Notes under the pieces: model-generated
Databases searched by the model: none
Seen by the model: only the letters and a program-made list of their open reading frames with translations
Told to the model about the DNA's origin: nothing
DNA from: JBCCCJ01 sp039029315
GTDB lineage: Bacteria > Bacteroidota > Bacteroidia > J057
Direction of reading: 5' to 3'
NCBI GenBank assembly: GCA_039029315.1
Contig: JBCCGK010000018.1
Span: 81,759-145,758, forward strand
DNA: 64,000 nucleotides
Program-made: the position numbers and the translations under genes
In this document: positions 32,797 to 40,695 of the stretch, piece after piece
Position numbering within the stretch: the stretch's first letter is position 1
Layout: each line of letters opens with the position of its first letter

Positions 32797-33066
32797 ATGT
32801 CCAAAAAGTCGATCATAGCCAGACAAGCCAAGCGAGAGCGTCTTGTAGAGCGATATGCTGCGAAGCGTCAAGCGCTCAAAGAGGCAGGAGACTATCAGGG
32901 ACTTGCTTTGCTCCCCAGAAACTCTTCTCCCGTAAGATTACACAATCGCTGCATGTTGACGGGAAGACCACGTGGATACATCAGAAGATTTGGGATTTCT
33001 CGAATTAAGTTTAGAGAATTGGCCCTTCAAGGCAAAATTCCAGGAGTAAAGAAAACGAGTTGGTAA
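32797..33066 (+). CDS. rpsN: 30S ribosomal protein S14, zinc-independent type
   Basis: This 89-residue protein is of the long form. It lacks the CxxC...CxxC zinc ribbon of the short form: the region reads RLHNRCMLTGRPRGYIRRFG with only one Cys. The C-terminal FRELALQGKIPGVKKTSW is typical. It is located in the 30S head next to S10 and S19. It starts 5 bases after rplE. Confidence 0.97.
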   Translation: MSKKSIIARQAKRERLVERYAAKRQALKEAGDYQGLALLPRNSSPVRLHNRCMLTGRPRGYIRRFGISRIKFRELALQGKIPGVKKTSW

Positions 33067-33067
33067 T

Positions 33068-33466
33068 ATGAATACGGACCCGATAGCAGATTATCTGACT
33101 AGAATCAGAAACGCACAGGCCGCTGGACATAAAGTGGTCGACATCCCAGCCTCAAAATTGAAGCTGGAGATTACGAAAGTACTAGAAGATCAAGGGTATA
33201 TCCGCAAACATAAAATGGTGGATGCCGGACCGCAAGGAACACTCAAGATCGCTTTGAAATATGACAGGCTGACCAAAAAGCCCGCCATTTCAAAATTGAT
33301 CCGAATCAGCAAACCTGGACTGCGGAAATATGCCAAAGTGAAATCAATGCCTCGTGTACTAAACGGATTGGGAATCGCCATTCTGTCTACGCCAAGTGGC
33401 GTAATGACAGCAAAGAATGCCCGAACCCAAAATGTTGGAGGTGAAGTTTTGTGTTACGTTTACTAA
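33068..33466 (+). CDS. rpsH: 30S ribosomal protein S8
   Basis: This 132-residue protein binds 16S helix 21 and, in enterobacteria, represses the spc operon. The N-terminus MNTDPIADYLTRIRNAQAAG and the C-terminal GLGIAILSTPSGVMTAKNAR followed by GGEVLCYVY are diagnostic. The start codon comes immediately after the rpsN stop (1 base gap), suggesting coupled translation. Confidence 0.98.
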   Translation: MNTDPIADYLTRIRNAQAAGHKVVDIPASKLKLEITKVLEDQGYIRKHKMVDAGPQGTLKIALKYDRLTKKPAISKLIRISKPGLRKYAKVKSMPRVLNGLGIAILSTPSGVMTAKNARTQNVGGEVLCYVY

Positions 33467-33477
33467 GCGAATAAGCT

Positions 33478-34029
33478 ATGTCAAGAATTGGTACACTACC
33501 GATCACATTGCCTGCCAAAGTGGAAATTTCAGTGGATAAATCCAATGTTGTTACCGTCAAAGGGCCAAAAGGTGAACTGAAACAAAAGGTAGATCCTGAT
33601 CTAACAGTAGAAATAGACGGGAATACATTGAAAATCACCCGACCCACTGATCAGAAAAGACATCGGGCAGCTCACGGCTTGTACCGATCTCTGATCAACA
33701 ATATGGTGATCGGCGTATCTCAAGGATATGAGAAGAACATGGAGGTAGTCGGGGTTGGTTATAAAGCAGAAGCCAAAGGCAATCTGTTGGAATTGTCTCT
33801 CGGGTTTTCTCACCCGATTGTGTTTGCCCTTCCTCCAGAGATTTCTGTTGAAACAGAGACGAAACGAGGAGTGCCACCTAAGATAATGCTCAAAGGAATA
33901 GACAAGCAGTTGATAGGTCAGATTGCAGCGAAAATCCGATCCTTTAGACCACCAGAGCCCTACAAAGGAAAGGGAATTCGATTTGAAGGAGAGGAAATCA
34001 GAAGAAAAGCTGGAAAAGCCGCTGGTTAA
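33478..34029 (+). CDS. rplF: 50S ribosomal protein L6
   Basis: This 183-residue protein with two similar alpha/beta domains begins SRIGTLPITLPAKVEISVDK and ends with the conserved RPPEPYKGKGIRFEGEEIRR. It lies at the base of the L7/L12 stalk near the GTPase centre. The spacer to rplR is 49 bases and holds a purine/pyrimidine hairpin. Confidence 0.98.
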   Translation: MSRIGTLPITLPAKVEISVDKSNVVTVKGPKGELKQKVDPDLTVEIDGNTLKITRPTDQKRHRAAHGLYRSLINNMVIGVSQGYEKNMEVVGVGYKAEAKGNLLELSLGFSHPIVFALPPEISVETETKRGVPPKIMLKGIDKQLIGQIAAKIRSFRPPEPYKGKGIRFEGEEIRRKAGKAAG

Positions 34030-34042
34030 TAAATGAAATTTT

Positions 34043-34063
34043 AGGAGGGATCAATTACCTCCT
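34043..34063 (+). other. AGGAGG/CCTCCT hairpin between rplF and rplR
   Basis: AGGAGG (34043-34048) and CCTCCT (34058-34063) form a perfect 6-bp stem with a 9-base loop, ending 15 bases before the rplR ATG. AGGAGG is the anti-SD complement, but in this organism it is paired and too far from the ATG, so a structural role is more likely. Confidence 0.35.
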
Positions 34064-34078
34064 CATAAATGGAGAACT

Positions 34079-34441
34079 ATGGGAAGTACTTCAAAAAAAG
34101 TGTTGCGACGCAACCGAATTAAGAGAAGACTCCGAGGGAGAATCAGAGGGACCTCCGAAAAACCTCGTCTGTCTGTCTTCAGAAGTAACAAAGAAATCTA
34201 TGCCCAAATCATCAATGATGAGAACGGTAATACGGTAGCAAGTTGTTCTTCTCGAAGAAAAGAGTTAAATTTGCAGCCGCTTTCTAAGACAGAACAGAGC
34301 AAGGCTGTAGGAGCAAAAATCGCCGAATTGGCGAAAGCTGCAGGAGTTGAAACTGTCATTTTTGATCGTAACGGCTACAAATATCACGGTAGAGTAAAAG
34401 CATTGGCAGAAGGTGCGCGGGAAGGCGGCCTACAATTCTAA
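34079..34441 (+). CDS. rplR: 50S ribosomal protein L18
   Basis: This 120-residue 5S rRNA-binding protein contains RNRIKRRLRGRIRGTSEKPR, LSVFRSNKEIYAQIINDENG and the C-terminal FDRNGYKYHGRVKALAEGAR plus EGGLQF. With L5 and L25 it forms the central protuberance. It is preceded by the 49-base spacer with the AGGAGG/CCTCCT hairpin and followed 7 bases later by rpsE. Confidence 0.98.
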   Translation: MGSTSKKVLRRNRIKRRLRGRIRGTSEKPRLSVFRSNKEIYAQIINDENGNTVASCSSRRKELNLQPLSKTEQSKAVGAKIAELAKAAGVETVIFDRNGYKYHGRVKALAEGAREGGLQF

Positions 34442-34448
34442 CATTCTT

Positions 34449-34970
34449 ATGAATATACCCAACGAGTTAAGAGTCAAGAACGATGGCAATGCCGAACTTC
34501 AAGAGAAGGTCGTCAAAATCAAGCGTGTTGCCAAAGTGGTAAAAGGTGGCCGTCGATTCAGCTTCAGTGCAATCGTAGTTGTGGGGGATGGAAAAGGAAT
34601 TGTTGGATTTGGTCTTGGTAAAGCAAATGAGGTAACCGATGCCATTTCAAAAGGAGTGGATGACGCCAAGAAAAATTTGCTGAAGGTTGGTGTGTTGAAA
34701 GGAACTGTGCCACACGAAAGTTTCACCAAATACGGTGCAGCAAAAGTGCTTCTGCGTCCAGCAGCTCCTGGTACAGGAGTATTGGCAGGAGGAGCGATGC
34801 GTGCAGTATTGGAAGCCGCTGGTGTCAAGGACGTAATCGGCAAAAGCCTTGGATCTTCCAATCCTCATAACGTAATTAAGGCTACCGTGAAAGCACTCGC
34901 AGAAATGAGACTGCCTCACAATGTAGCTGTTGAAAGAGGAATATCATTGAGTAAAGTGTTCAATGGGTAA
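34449..34970 (+). CDS. rpsE: 30S ribosomal protein S5
   Basis: This 173-residue protein starts at the ATG at 34449; the frame continues upstream into rplR but is not used there. The double-stranded-RNA-binding fold has KVVKGGRRFSFSAIVVVGDG and the C-terminal domain has APGTGVLAGGAMRAVLEAAG and GSSNPHNVIKATVKALAEMR. S5 helps to maintain decoding fidelity and, with S3 and S4, forms the mRNA entry helicase site. Confidence 0.98.
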   Translation: MNIPNELRVKNDGNAELQEKVVKIKRVAKVVKGGRRFSFSAIVVVGDGKGIVGFGLGKANEVTDAISKGVDDAKKNLLKVGVLKGTVPHESFTKYGAAKVLLRPAAPGTGVLAGGAMRAVLEAAGVKDVIGKSLGSSNPHNVIKATVKALAEMRLPHNVAVERGISLSKVFNG

Positions 34971-34990
34971 CATATAAAGTAGAGTGTGCT

Positions 34991-35176
34991 ATGTATCCGA
35001 AAGTAAAAATTACCCAAACGAAAAGTACCATTAATCGACCCAAAGATCAGAAAGCAACCATTGTCGCTTTGGGACTGGGCAAAATTAATCGTACAGTCGA
35101 AAAAGAATGCACTCCTCAAATTTTGGGGATGATCAAGAAAGTGAGCCACCTCGTTAAACTGGAAGAGACTGAATAA
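34991..35176 (+). CDS. rpmD: 50S ribosomal protein L30
   Basis: This 61-residue protein contains VKITQTKSTINRPKDQKATI and VALGLGKINRTVEKECTPQI, with the C-terminal GMIKKVSHLVKLEE. This is the usual size for bacterial L30. It lies 20 bases after rpsE and 2 bases before rplO. Confidence 0.97.
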   Translation: MYPKVKITQTKSTINRPKDQKATIVALGLGKINRTVEKECTPQILGMIKKVSHLVKLEETE

Positions 35177-35178
35177 TT

Positions 35179-35628
35179 ATGAAATTGCATACACTGAAAC
35201 CGGCGGAAGGATCAACCAAAACCCGCAAGCGCATTGGGCGTGGCCAAGGGACCGGGCGAGGTGGAACCTCAACCAAAGGTCATAAAGGCCAAAAGTCCAG
35301 AAGTGGCTACAACTATCGGGCATGGTTTGAAGGTGGACAAATGCCACTTCAAAGACGAATTCCTAAATTCGGTTTCAAAAATAGAAATCGTGTAGAATAC
35401 AAGGTCGTCAACCTGGATAGAATTCAGCAACTTATTGACGCAAATCCAGGAGAAGAAATCAACCATGAATTCCTGATTCAACACGGGATCATATCCTCAG
35501 CCAAACAACTTGTAAAAGTACTCGGAAGAGGAGAATTGACAGCGAGAGTAGATGTAAAAGTGAACAAATTTAGCACGAGCGCAAAAGCTGCCATTGAGGC
35601 TGCGGGTGGGACTGCTACTGAAGTATAA
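35179..35628 (+). CDS. rplO: 50S ribosomal protein L15
   Basis: This 149-residue late-assembly protein begins MKLHTLKPAEGSTKTRKRIG and carries the Gly-rich RGQGTGRGGTSTKGHKGQKS, then FEGGQMPLQRRIPKFGF. The globular C-terminal part ends AAIEAAGGTATEV. It sits directly before secY (5-base gap), as in most bacteria. Confidence 0.98.
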   Translation: MKLHTLKPAEGSTKTRKRIGRGQGTGRGGTSTKGHKGQKSRSGYNYRAWFEGGQMPLQRRIPKFGFKNRNRVEYKVVNLDRIQQLIDANPGEEINHEFLIQHGIISSAKQLVKVLGRGELTARVDVKVNKFSTSAKAAIEAAGGTATEV

Positions 35629-35633
35629 CGTCG

Positions 35634-36986
35634 ATGAAAGATCTGATCCAGACCTTACGTAACATTTTCAAAATTCCGGAACTCAAGGACCGGATTTTGT
35701 ATACGTTGATGCTCCTAGCGGTATATCGTTTGGGGACATTTGTCATTTTGCCTGGGATCGATTCTGCTATTCTGCAATCCAGCTTTGGAAATGCAGGAGC
35801 AGGCGGAAATCTCCTGGACTTGTTCAATGTCTTCCTTGGAGGGGCCTTTGCCCGGGGATCGATTCTCGCCCTGGGAATTATGCCGTACATCTCGGCTTCG
35901 ATTGTTGTGCAGTTGTTAGGAGCTGTCTTGCCTTCTATTCAAAAACTTCGAACCGAAGGCGAAAGTGGGCAACGTAAGATGAACCAGATTACCAGATACC
36001 TTACTGTTCTGATCACCCTGGGACAGGCTGCAAGTTATGTCGTTTATTTGGTTGGATCTTATCCCAATGCTATTCCAACAGAAGGAACCCCGGAATATAA
36101 TTTCTTTGTTGTAACCAGTGTTGTCATCTTGACTGCCGGAACAATGTTCCTGGTCTGGTTGGGCGAAAGAATTACAGATAATGGAATTGGAAATGGAGTA
36201 TCTCTCCTGATCATGATTGGAATTATCTCCGGTTTCCCCGCAGCGATCATTCAGGAAGCTCGATCCTCCCTGCCTATGGTTTTCTTTATCGAAATATTAG
36301 CGCTGGGGGTCGTTACGATGGCGGTTGTAGCCTTGACGCAGGCAACACGAAAGATTCCGGTAAACTATGCCAGACAGAGTATGGGCAACCGAATCGGCCA
36401 ACTGGGACGTGGAAATGCTGCCAGACAATATATTCCTCTGAAAGTGAATTCTGCAGGTGTAATGCCGATCATTTTTGCACAGGCAATTATGTTCCTGCCT
36501 ACTACTCTGATTCAATTGTCTGGAGCGGAAAGTTTGACAGGACTGATGACTGTGCTTGGAGATTTTACCAGCTTCTGGTATAATTTCATCTTCTTTTTCA
36601 TGATCATCATCTTCACCTACTTCTATACAGCGATTACGGTGAACCCGAATGAAATCGCTGATCAGCTGAAGCGAAATGGAGGCTTTATTCCTGGAATTAA
36701 ACCTGGTAAACGGACTGCGAATTATATAGATACGATTCTTTCAAGAATCACGCTTCCTGGTTCGATCTTCCTGGCGATTGTCTCGATTTTTCCTGCGATT
36801 GCCATTGTTCTTGGTTCGTCTTCTGGATTTGCACAATTTTTCGGAGGAACAACCCTGCTTATCATGATTGGCGTGACGTTGGATACATTGCAGCAAATAG
36901 AAAGCTACTTGCTAATGCGACACTATGATGGTCTGATGCAATCAGGTCGTGTCAAAGGTCGCAAAAGAAGTGGCTTAGCAGTATAA
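35634..36986 (+). CDS. secY: Protein translocase subunit SecY
   Basis: This 450-residue inner-membrane channel subunit has ten predicted helices. Diagnostic stretches are LGIMPYISASIVVQLLGAVL in the TM2 region, GERITDNGIGNGVSLLIMIG after TM4, VNSAGVMPIIFAQAIMFLPT around TM7, and the cytosolic loop with NPNEIADQLKRNGGFIPGIK and PGKRTANYID between TM8 and TM9. It forms the lateral-gated pore with SecE and SecG and feeds the Sec-dependent step that precedes T9SS export of cargo in this genome. It is embedded in the spc segment between rplO and map. Confidence 0.98.
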   Translation: MKDLIQTLRNIFKIPELKDRILYTLMLLAVYRLGTFVILPGIDSAILQSSFGNAGAGGNLLDLFNVFLGGAFARGSILALGIMPYISASIVVQLLGAVLPSIQKLRTEGESGQRKMNQITRYLTVLITLGQAASYVVYLVGSYPNAIPTEGTPEYNFFVVTSVVILTAGTMFLVWLGERITDNGIGNGVSLLIMIGIISGFPAAIIQEARSSLPMVFFIEILALGVVTMAVVALTQATRKIPVNYARQSMGNRIGQLGRGNAARQYIPLKVNSAGVMPIIFAQAIMFLPTTLIQLSGAESLTGLMTVLGDFTSFWYNFIFFFMIIIFTYFYTAITVNPNEIADQLKRNGGFIPGIKPGKRTANYIDTILSRITLPGSIFLAIVSIFPAIAIVLGSSSGFAQFFGGTTLLIMIGVTLDTLQQIESYLLMRHYDGLMQSGRVKGRKRSGLAV

Positions 36987-36989
36987 ATT

Positions 36990-37784
36990 ATGAGTGAACA
37001 AGCCATCACTTATAAAACACAAGATGAGGTCGAACTCATCCGTCAAAGTTCTTTACTTGTTGGCAAAACCTTGGGGGAGATTAGTAAAATAGTCGAACCA
37101 GGTGTTAGCACATTGAAACTGGATCGCCTCGCAGAGGAATTCATTCGAGACCACGGAGCTGTACCTGCATTTAAGGATTATAGCCCAAGTTTTGGAGATT
37201 CTCCTTTTCCTTACAGCTTGTGTACTTCTATCAATGAAGAAGTTGTACATGGAATGCCATCCAGAGATCGTGTGTTAATGGATGGAGATATCATCTCGAT
37301 TGATTGTGGTGTCCTTCTCAATGGATACTATGGCGATTCTGCTTATACCTTTGCTGTTGGAGACATTTCTTCCAAAAAGCGCCGCTTGATGGAGGTAACC
37401 AAAGAAGCATTGTACAAGGGAATCGAGAAAGCCGTAGCAGGGAATCGTATGGGAGAAGTATCGAATGCGATTCAGAAATATGCAGAGAGTTACGGATATA
37501 GCATTGTGAGGGAGATGGTTGGACATGGACTTGGGCAACAATTGCACGAGCCACCTGAAGTTCCGAACTACGGGAAAAGAAGGTCTGGAGAAAAATTGAA
37601 AGAAGGAATGGTGCTGGCAATTGAACCAATGATCAATCAGGGGAGAAGGCATATCAAGGTAGCTTCAGACGGATGGACAGTCTACGCGACTGACCGTAAG
37701 CCATCGGCACACTATGAACATAGTGTGGTCATCAGAAAAGGGAAAGCTGAAATTCTTACGACTTTTGAGTATATCGAAAACTAA
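36990..37784 (+). CDS. map: Methionine aminopeptidase type I
   Basis: This 264-residue pita-bread metallopeptidase removes the initiator methionine from nascent chains. Metal ligands are in ISIDCGVLLNGYYGDSAYTF (two Asp), MVGHGLGQQLHEPPEVPNYG (His), LAIEPMINQG (Glu) and AHYEHSVVI (Glu). No N-terminal zinc finger is present, which is the type Ia form. It starts 4 bases after secY and is followed by infA, the common spc gene order in Bacteroidota. Confidence 0.97.
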   Translation: MSEQAITYKTQDEVELIRQSSLLVGKTLGEISKIVEPGVSTLKLDRLAEEFIRDHGAVPAFKDYSPSFGDSPFPYSLCTSINEEVVHGMPSRDRVLMDGDIISIDCGVLLNGYYGDSAYTFAVGDISSKKRRLMEVTKEALYKGIEKAVAGNRMGEVSNAIQKYAESYGYSIVREMVGHGLGQQLHEPPEVPNYGKRRSGEKLKEGMVLAIEPMINQGRRHIKVASDGWTVYATDRKPSAHYEHSVVIRKGKAEILTTFEYIEN

Positions 37785-37796
37785 ATCTTAAACGTT

Positions 37797-38015
37797 TTGG
37801 CCAAACAAAGTCCAATCAAAGTTGATGGAGAAGTCTTGGAAGCTCTCCCTAATGCGACCTTCAGGGTCAAATTGCCTAATGGGCACCAACTGTTAGCGCA
37901 TATCGCAGGAAAGATGCGAATGCACTATATCAAAATTCTCCCAGGAGATAAAGTTGCCATTGAGCTGACTCCTTATGATTTGACGAAGGGACGAATCGTT
38001 TATCGATACAAATGA
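37797..38015 (+). CDS. infA: Translation initiation factor IF-1, TTG start
   Basis: This 72-residue OB-fold protein reads AKQSPIKVDGEVLEALPNAT from its second residue and ends GRIVYRYK, the full normal length. The only start codon that gives this length is the TTG at 37797-37799; no ATG or GTG precedes it in frame after the map stop at 37784. IF-1 binds the A site during initiation. With rpsC, it is the second TTG-started gene in this operon. Confidence 0.96.
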   Translation: MAKQSPIKVDGEVLEALPNATFRVKLPNGHQLLAHIAGKMRMHYIKILPGDKVAIELTPYDLTKGRIVYRYK

Positions 38016-38060
38016 TACATATTTGAAAGGAAGAATGACCTTTCTGAAAATAGAGATGAT

Positions 38061-38177
38061 ATGAAAACTAGAGCATCTGTAAAAAAACGCACATCAGATT
38101 GCAAGATCGTTCGAAGAAAAGGACGGATCTATGTAATCAATAAGAAGAACCCACGCTGTAAGCAGCGTCAAGGCTAG
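38061..38177 (+). CDS. rpmJ: 50S ribosomal protein L36, partly zinc-less variant
   Basis: This 38-residue gene is too short for usual ORF cut-offs. It reads MKTRASVKKRTSDCKIVRRK, then GRIYVINKKNPRCKQRQG. Typical L36 has three Cys and one His as zinc ligands. Here the first and third Cys are replaced (Thr and Asn positions), one Cys remains, and the His position is Cys, so normal zinc binding is unlikely. The position between infA and rpsM is canonical. It starts 45 bases after infA. Confidence 0.95.
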   Translation: MKTRASVKKRTSDCKIVRRKGRIYVINKKNPRCKQRQG

Positions 38178-38201
38178 AATAGAACGAAAATCGCTTAGCA
38201 A

Positions 38202-38579
38202 ATGGCACGAATTTCAGGGGTAGATTTACCAAAAAACAAGCGCGGCGTCATTGGCCTTACATACATATTTGGTCTTGGACGTACTTCAGCAGCAGAAATC
38301 CTTGATAAATCAGGGATTAGTCATGACAAAAAAGTCAAAGACTGGACGGATGCTGATATTGTAACGATCCGCCGAGTTATCAGTGATGATTACAAAGTGG
38401 AAGGAGCACTTCGAAGTGAGATTCAATTGAATATCAAACGATTGATGGATATTGGATGCTATCGAGGACTCAGACATAGAAAAGGACTTCCTTTGCGAGG
38501 CCAAAGGACCCGAACCAATGCACGTACCCGTAAGGGCCGCCGCAAAACTGTTGCAGGTAAGAAGAAAGCACCGAAATAG
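38202..38579 (+). CDS. rpsM: 30S ribosomal protein S13
   Basis: This 125-residue protein contains ARISGVDLPKNKRGVIGLTY, IFGLGRTSAAEILDKSGI with the helix-two-turn-helix, YRGLRHRKGLPLRGQRTRTN and ARTRKGRRKTVAGKKK. The basic tail contacts P-site tRNA. It opens the alpha segment (rpsM, rpsK, rpsD, rpoA, rplQ) without a promoter of its own: only 24 bases separate it from rpmJ. Confidence 0.98.
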   Translation: MARISGVDLPKNKRGVIGLTYIFGLGRTSAAEILDKSGISHDKKVKDWTDADIVTIRRVISDDYKVEGALRSEIQLNIKRLMDIGCYRGLRHRKGLPLRGQRTRTNARTRKGRRKTVAGKKKAPK

Positions 38580-38595
38580 ACTATAAGATTGATCC

Positions 38596-38985
38596 ATGGC
38601 AAAATCGAAGGCATCGAAACCCAAACGAAAAAAGAAGGTGGAACCTCGTGGACAGGTTCACATCAGTTCTTCTTTCAACAATATCATCATCACATTCACT
38701 GATCTTTCCGGCAATGCTATTTCCTGGTCTGCTGCTGGGAAGATGGGATTCAGAGGATCTAAGAAAAACACTCCTTATGCTGCGCAGGTTGCAGCTACCG
38801 ATTGTGCCAAGAAGGCATATGATATGGGACTACGTGAAGTCGTGGTGTTTGTGAAAGGAACTGGCTCAGGGCGTGAAGCAGCAATCAGAGCTGTCAGTGC
38901 CGCGGGAATCGATGTAACCATCATCCAGGACATCACACCTCTCCCACATAATGGGTGTCGTCCTCCAAAACGTCGAAGAGTTTAA
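38596..38985 (+). CDS. rpsK: 30S ribosomal protein S11
   Basis: This 129-residue protein of the 30S platform contains GQVHISSSFNNIIITFTDLS and GNAISWSAAGKMGFRGSKKN, and ends DITPLPHNGCRPPKRRRV. The Asn-Gly in PHNGCRPPK is the conserved site of isoaspartate formation in E. coli S11. It starts 16 bases after rpsM. Confidence 0.98.
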   Translation: MAKSKASKPKRKKKVEPRGQVHISSSFNNIIITFTDLSGNAISWSAAGKMGFRGSKKNTPYAAQVAATDCAKKAYDMGLREVVVFVKGTGSGREAAIRAVSAAGIDVTIIQDITPLPHNGCRPPKRRRV

Positions 38986-39006
38986 GTATTAAATCGAGTA
39001 CCATTC

Positions 39007-39603
39007 ATGGCACGATATAAAGGTCCAAAAGGAAAGATAGCAAGAAGGTTCAAAGAGCCCATCTTTGGCCCTAGTAAAGCACTCGACCGAAGAAAGTTCG
39101 GTCCTGGGCAGCACGGACGATCTCGAAAAAAGGTCTCCGACTACCAGGTGCAGTTGACAGAAAAACAAAAAGCGAAATACACCTATGGTCTTTTAGAAAA
39201 GCAGTTTCGAAATACCTTCGACAAAGCTGCAAGAAGAAAAGGCGTAACCGGGGAAGTATTTCTGCAATTGCTTGAGTCTCGTCTTGATAATATGGTCTTC
39301 CGCATGGGGTTTGCGCCTACTCGTAGAGCCGCACGCCAACTGGTGAATCACAAGCATATCATGCTCAATGGTGTGGTAACCAATATCCCTTCAGCCCTGC
39401 TGAAGCCTGGAGACCAGATCAGTGTGAGAGAAAAGAGTCGAAGTCTTGCTGTTATCAATGAAAGCATTGGACGTGCTTCTCGATACAATTGGCTGGATGT
39501 CAAAGGAGAAACTCATGTAGGAGTATTCTTGAACTATCCCAACCGAGAAGAGATCCCTGAGAATATTAATGAGCAGTTGATCGTAGAATTGTATTCAAAA
39601 TAA
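39007..39603 (+). CDS. rpsD: 30S ribosomal protein S4
   Basis: This 198-residue protein begins ARYKGPKGKIARRFKEPIFG without the zinc-binding cysteines found in some homologues. The S4 RNA-binding fold contains LESRLDNMVFRMGFAPTRRA and ARQLVNHKHIMLNGVVTNIP. S4 is a primary 16S binder and, in E. coli, represses the alpha operon; no pseudoknot-like leader was recognised here. rpoA follows after 22 bases. Confidence 0.98.
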   Translation: MARYKGPKGKIARRFKEPIFGPSKALDRRKFGPGQHGRSRKKVSDYQVQLTEKQKAKYTYGLLEKQFRNTFDKAARRKGVTGEVFLQLLESRLDNMVFRMGFAPTRRAARQLVNHKHIMLNGVVTNIPSALLKPGDQISVREKSRSLAVINESIGRASRYNWLDVKGETHVGVFLNYPNREEIPENINEQLIVELYSK

Positions 39604-39625
39604 TCAGAATAAGCAAAAACACTAT

Positions 39626-40612
39626 ATGGCACTTCTTAATTTCCAAATGCCCGAGAAGATTGTTCTTGAGAAGGAAAATGATTTCTATGGTAGATTCCTG
39701 TTGCGGCCATTAGAGAGAGGATATGGAATTACTGTAGGAAATGCGTTGCGTCGGGTTTTGCTTTCCTCATTGGAGGGCTTTGCTATTACCTCAGTCAAAA
39801 TCCCCGGGGTAGATCATGAGTTTTCTGTTGTGCCTGGCGTTGTTGAAGATGTTACTGAAGTTATCCTGAACCTGAAAGGTGTACGATTTAAGAAAGTAAC
39901 AGATGGAGACCCAAAGATATTTGTCTCTGTGAGGGGAAAGGAAGTATTTACAGCAGGTGATATTGCTGATCATTCATCTTCCTATGAGATCACCAATCCA
40001 GATCATGTGATTGCTCATCTGGATCCCAAGACCCAATTTGATATTGAGTTGACCATCGGAAAAGGACGTGGATATGTACCTGCTGAAGAAAATAAGGTAC
40101 CTAATGCCATGATTGGTGAGATTGCCATTGACTCGATTTTTACGCCAATCAAAAACGTTCGCTATTTGGTAGATGACTATCGAATTGAGCAAAAGACCGA
40201 CTATGAACAATTGGAGATAGATGTCCAAACAGATGGGACTATCGATGCGGAATCTGCTTTGAAAGAAGCAGCGAATATTTTGCTCCGCCACCTGATGTTG
40301 TTCTCCGATGAGAAAATTACCTTGCAATCAGACGAGCCAGAGAAGAAGGATGAGGTAGATGAGAACTATCTCCAGATGAGAAAACTGCTGAAGACTCCTT
40401 TGTCAGAACTGGATTTGTCGGTTCGAGCTTACAACTGTCTGAAGGCAGCGGATATTAAAACATTGGGAGATCTTGTCAGCTATAACATTGCAGATCTGCT
40501 CAAATTCAGAAACTTTGGTAAGAAGTCATTGACAGAACTGGAAGAGTTAGTAGCAGATAAGAACCTGAGCTTCGGCATGGATGTCGTTAAGTTCAAGCTA
40601 GAAGAAGACTAA
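39626..40612 (+). CDS. rpoA: DNA-directed RNA polymerase subunit alpha
   Basis: This 328-residue protein has an N-terminal dimerisation domain (residues 1-230) with GRFLLRPLERGYGITVGNAL, RRVLLSSLEGFAITSVKIPG and the DYEQLEIDVQTDGTI region. A flexible acidic linker (DEPEKKDEVDENYLQ) leads to the C-terminal domain (about 250-325) with LSVRAYNCLKAADIKTLGDL and FRNFGKKSLTELEELV, which contacts UP elements and activators. Its place between rpsD and rplQ is standard. The 83-base spacer after it contains a structured element. Confidence 0.98.
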   Translation: MALLNFQMPEKIVLEKENDFYGRFLLRPLERGYGITVGNALRRVLLSSLEGFAITSVKIPGVDHEFSVVPGVVEDVTEVILNLKGVRFKKVTDGDPKIFVSVRGKEVFTAGDIADHSSSYEITNPDHVIAHLDPKTQFDIELTIGKGRGYVPAEENKVPNAMIGEIAIDSIFTPIKNVRYLVDDYRIEQKTDYEQLEIDVQTDGTIDAESALKEAANILLRHLMLFSDEKITLQSDEPEKKDEVDENYLQMRKLLKTPLSELDLSVRAYNCLKAADIKTLGDLVSYNIADLLKFRNFGKKSLTELEELVADKNLSFGMDVVKFKLEED

Positions 40613-40635
40613 TCAAATTTATTACATAAGCCTCA

Positions 40636-40678
40636 TTGCCCAAAGGATTATGACCCCGAAAGGGAATGCCTTTGGCAA
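40636..40678 (+). ncRNA. Structured RNA element between rpoA and rplQ
   Basis: TTGCC-C-AAAGG (40636-40646) pairs with CCTTTGGCAA (40669-40678), a 10-bp stem with one bulged C. Inside it, CCC-GAAA-GGG (40655-40664) forms a small hairpin capped by a GNRA tetraloop. The element ends 17 bases before the rplQ ATG. Layered stems with a GNRA cap are typical of protein-binding leaders, so it may be a binding site for L17 or another ribosomal protein. Covariation evidence is lacking. Confidence 0.5.
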
Positions 40679-40695
40679 GGACAATAACTTTAACA

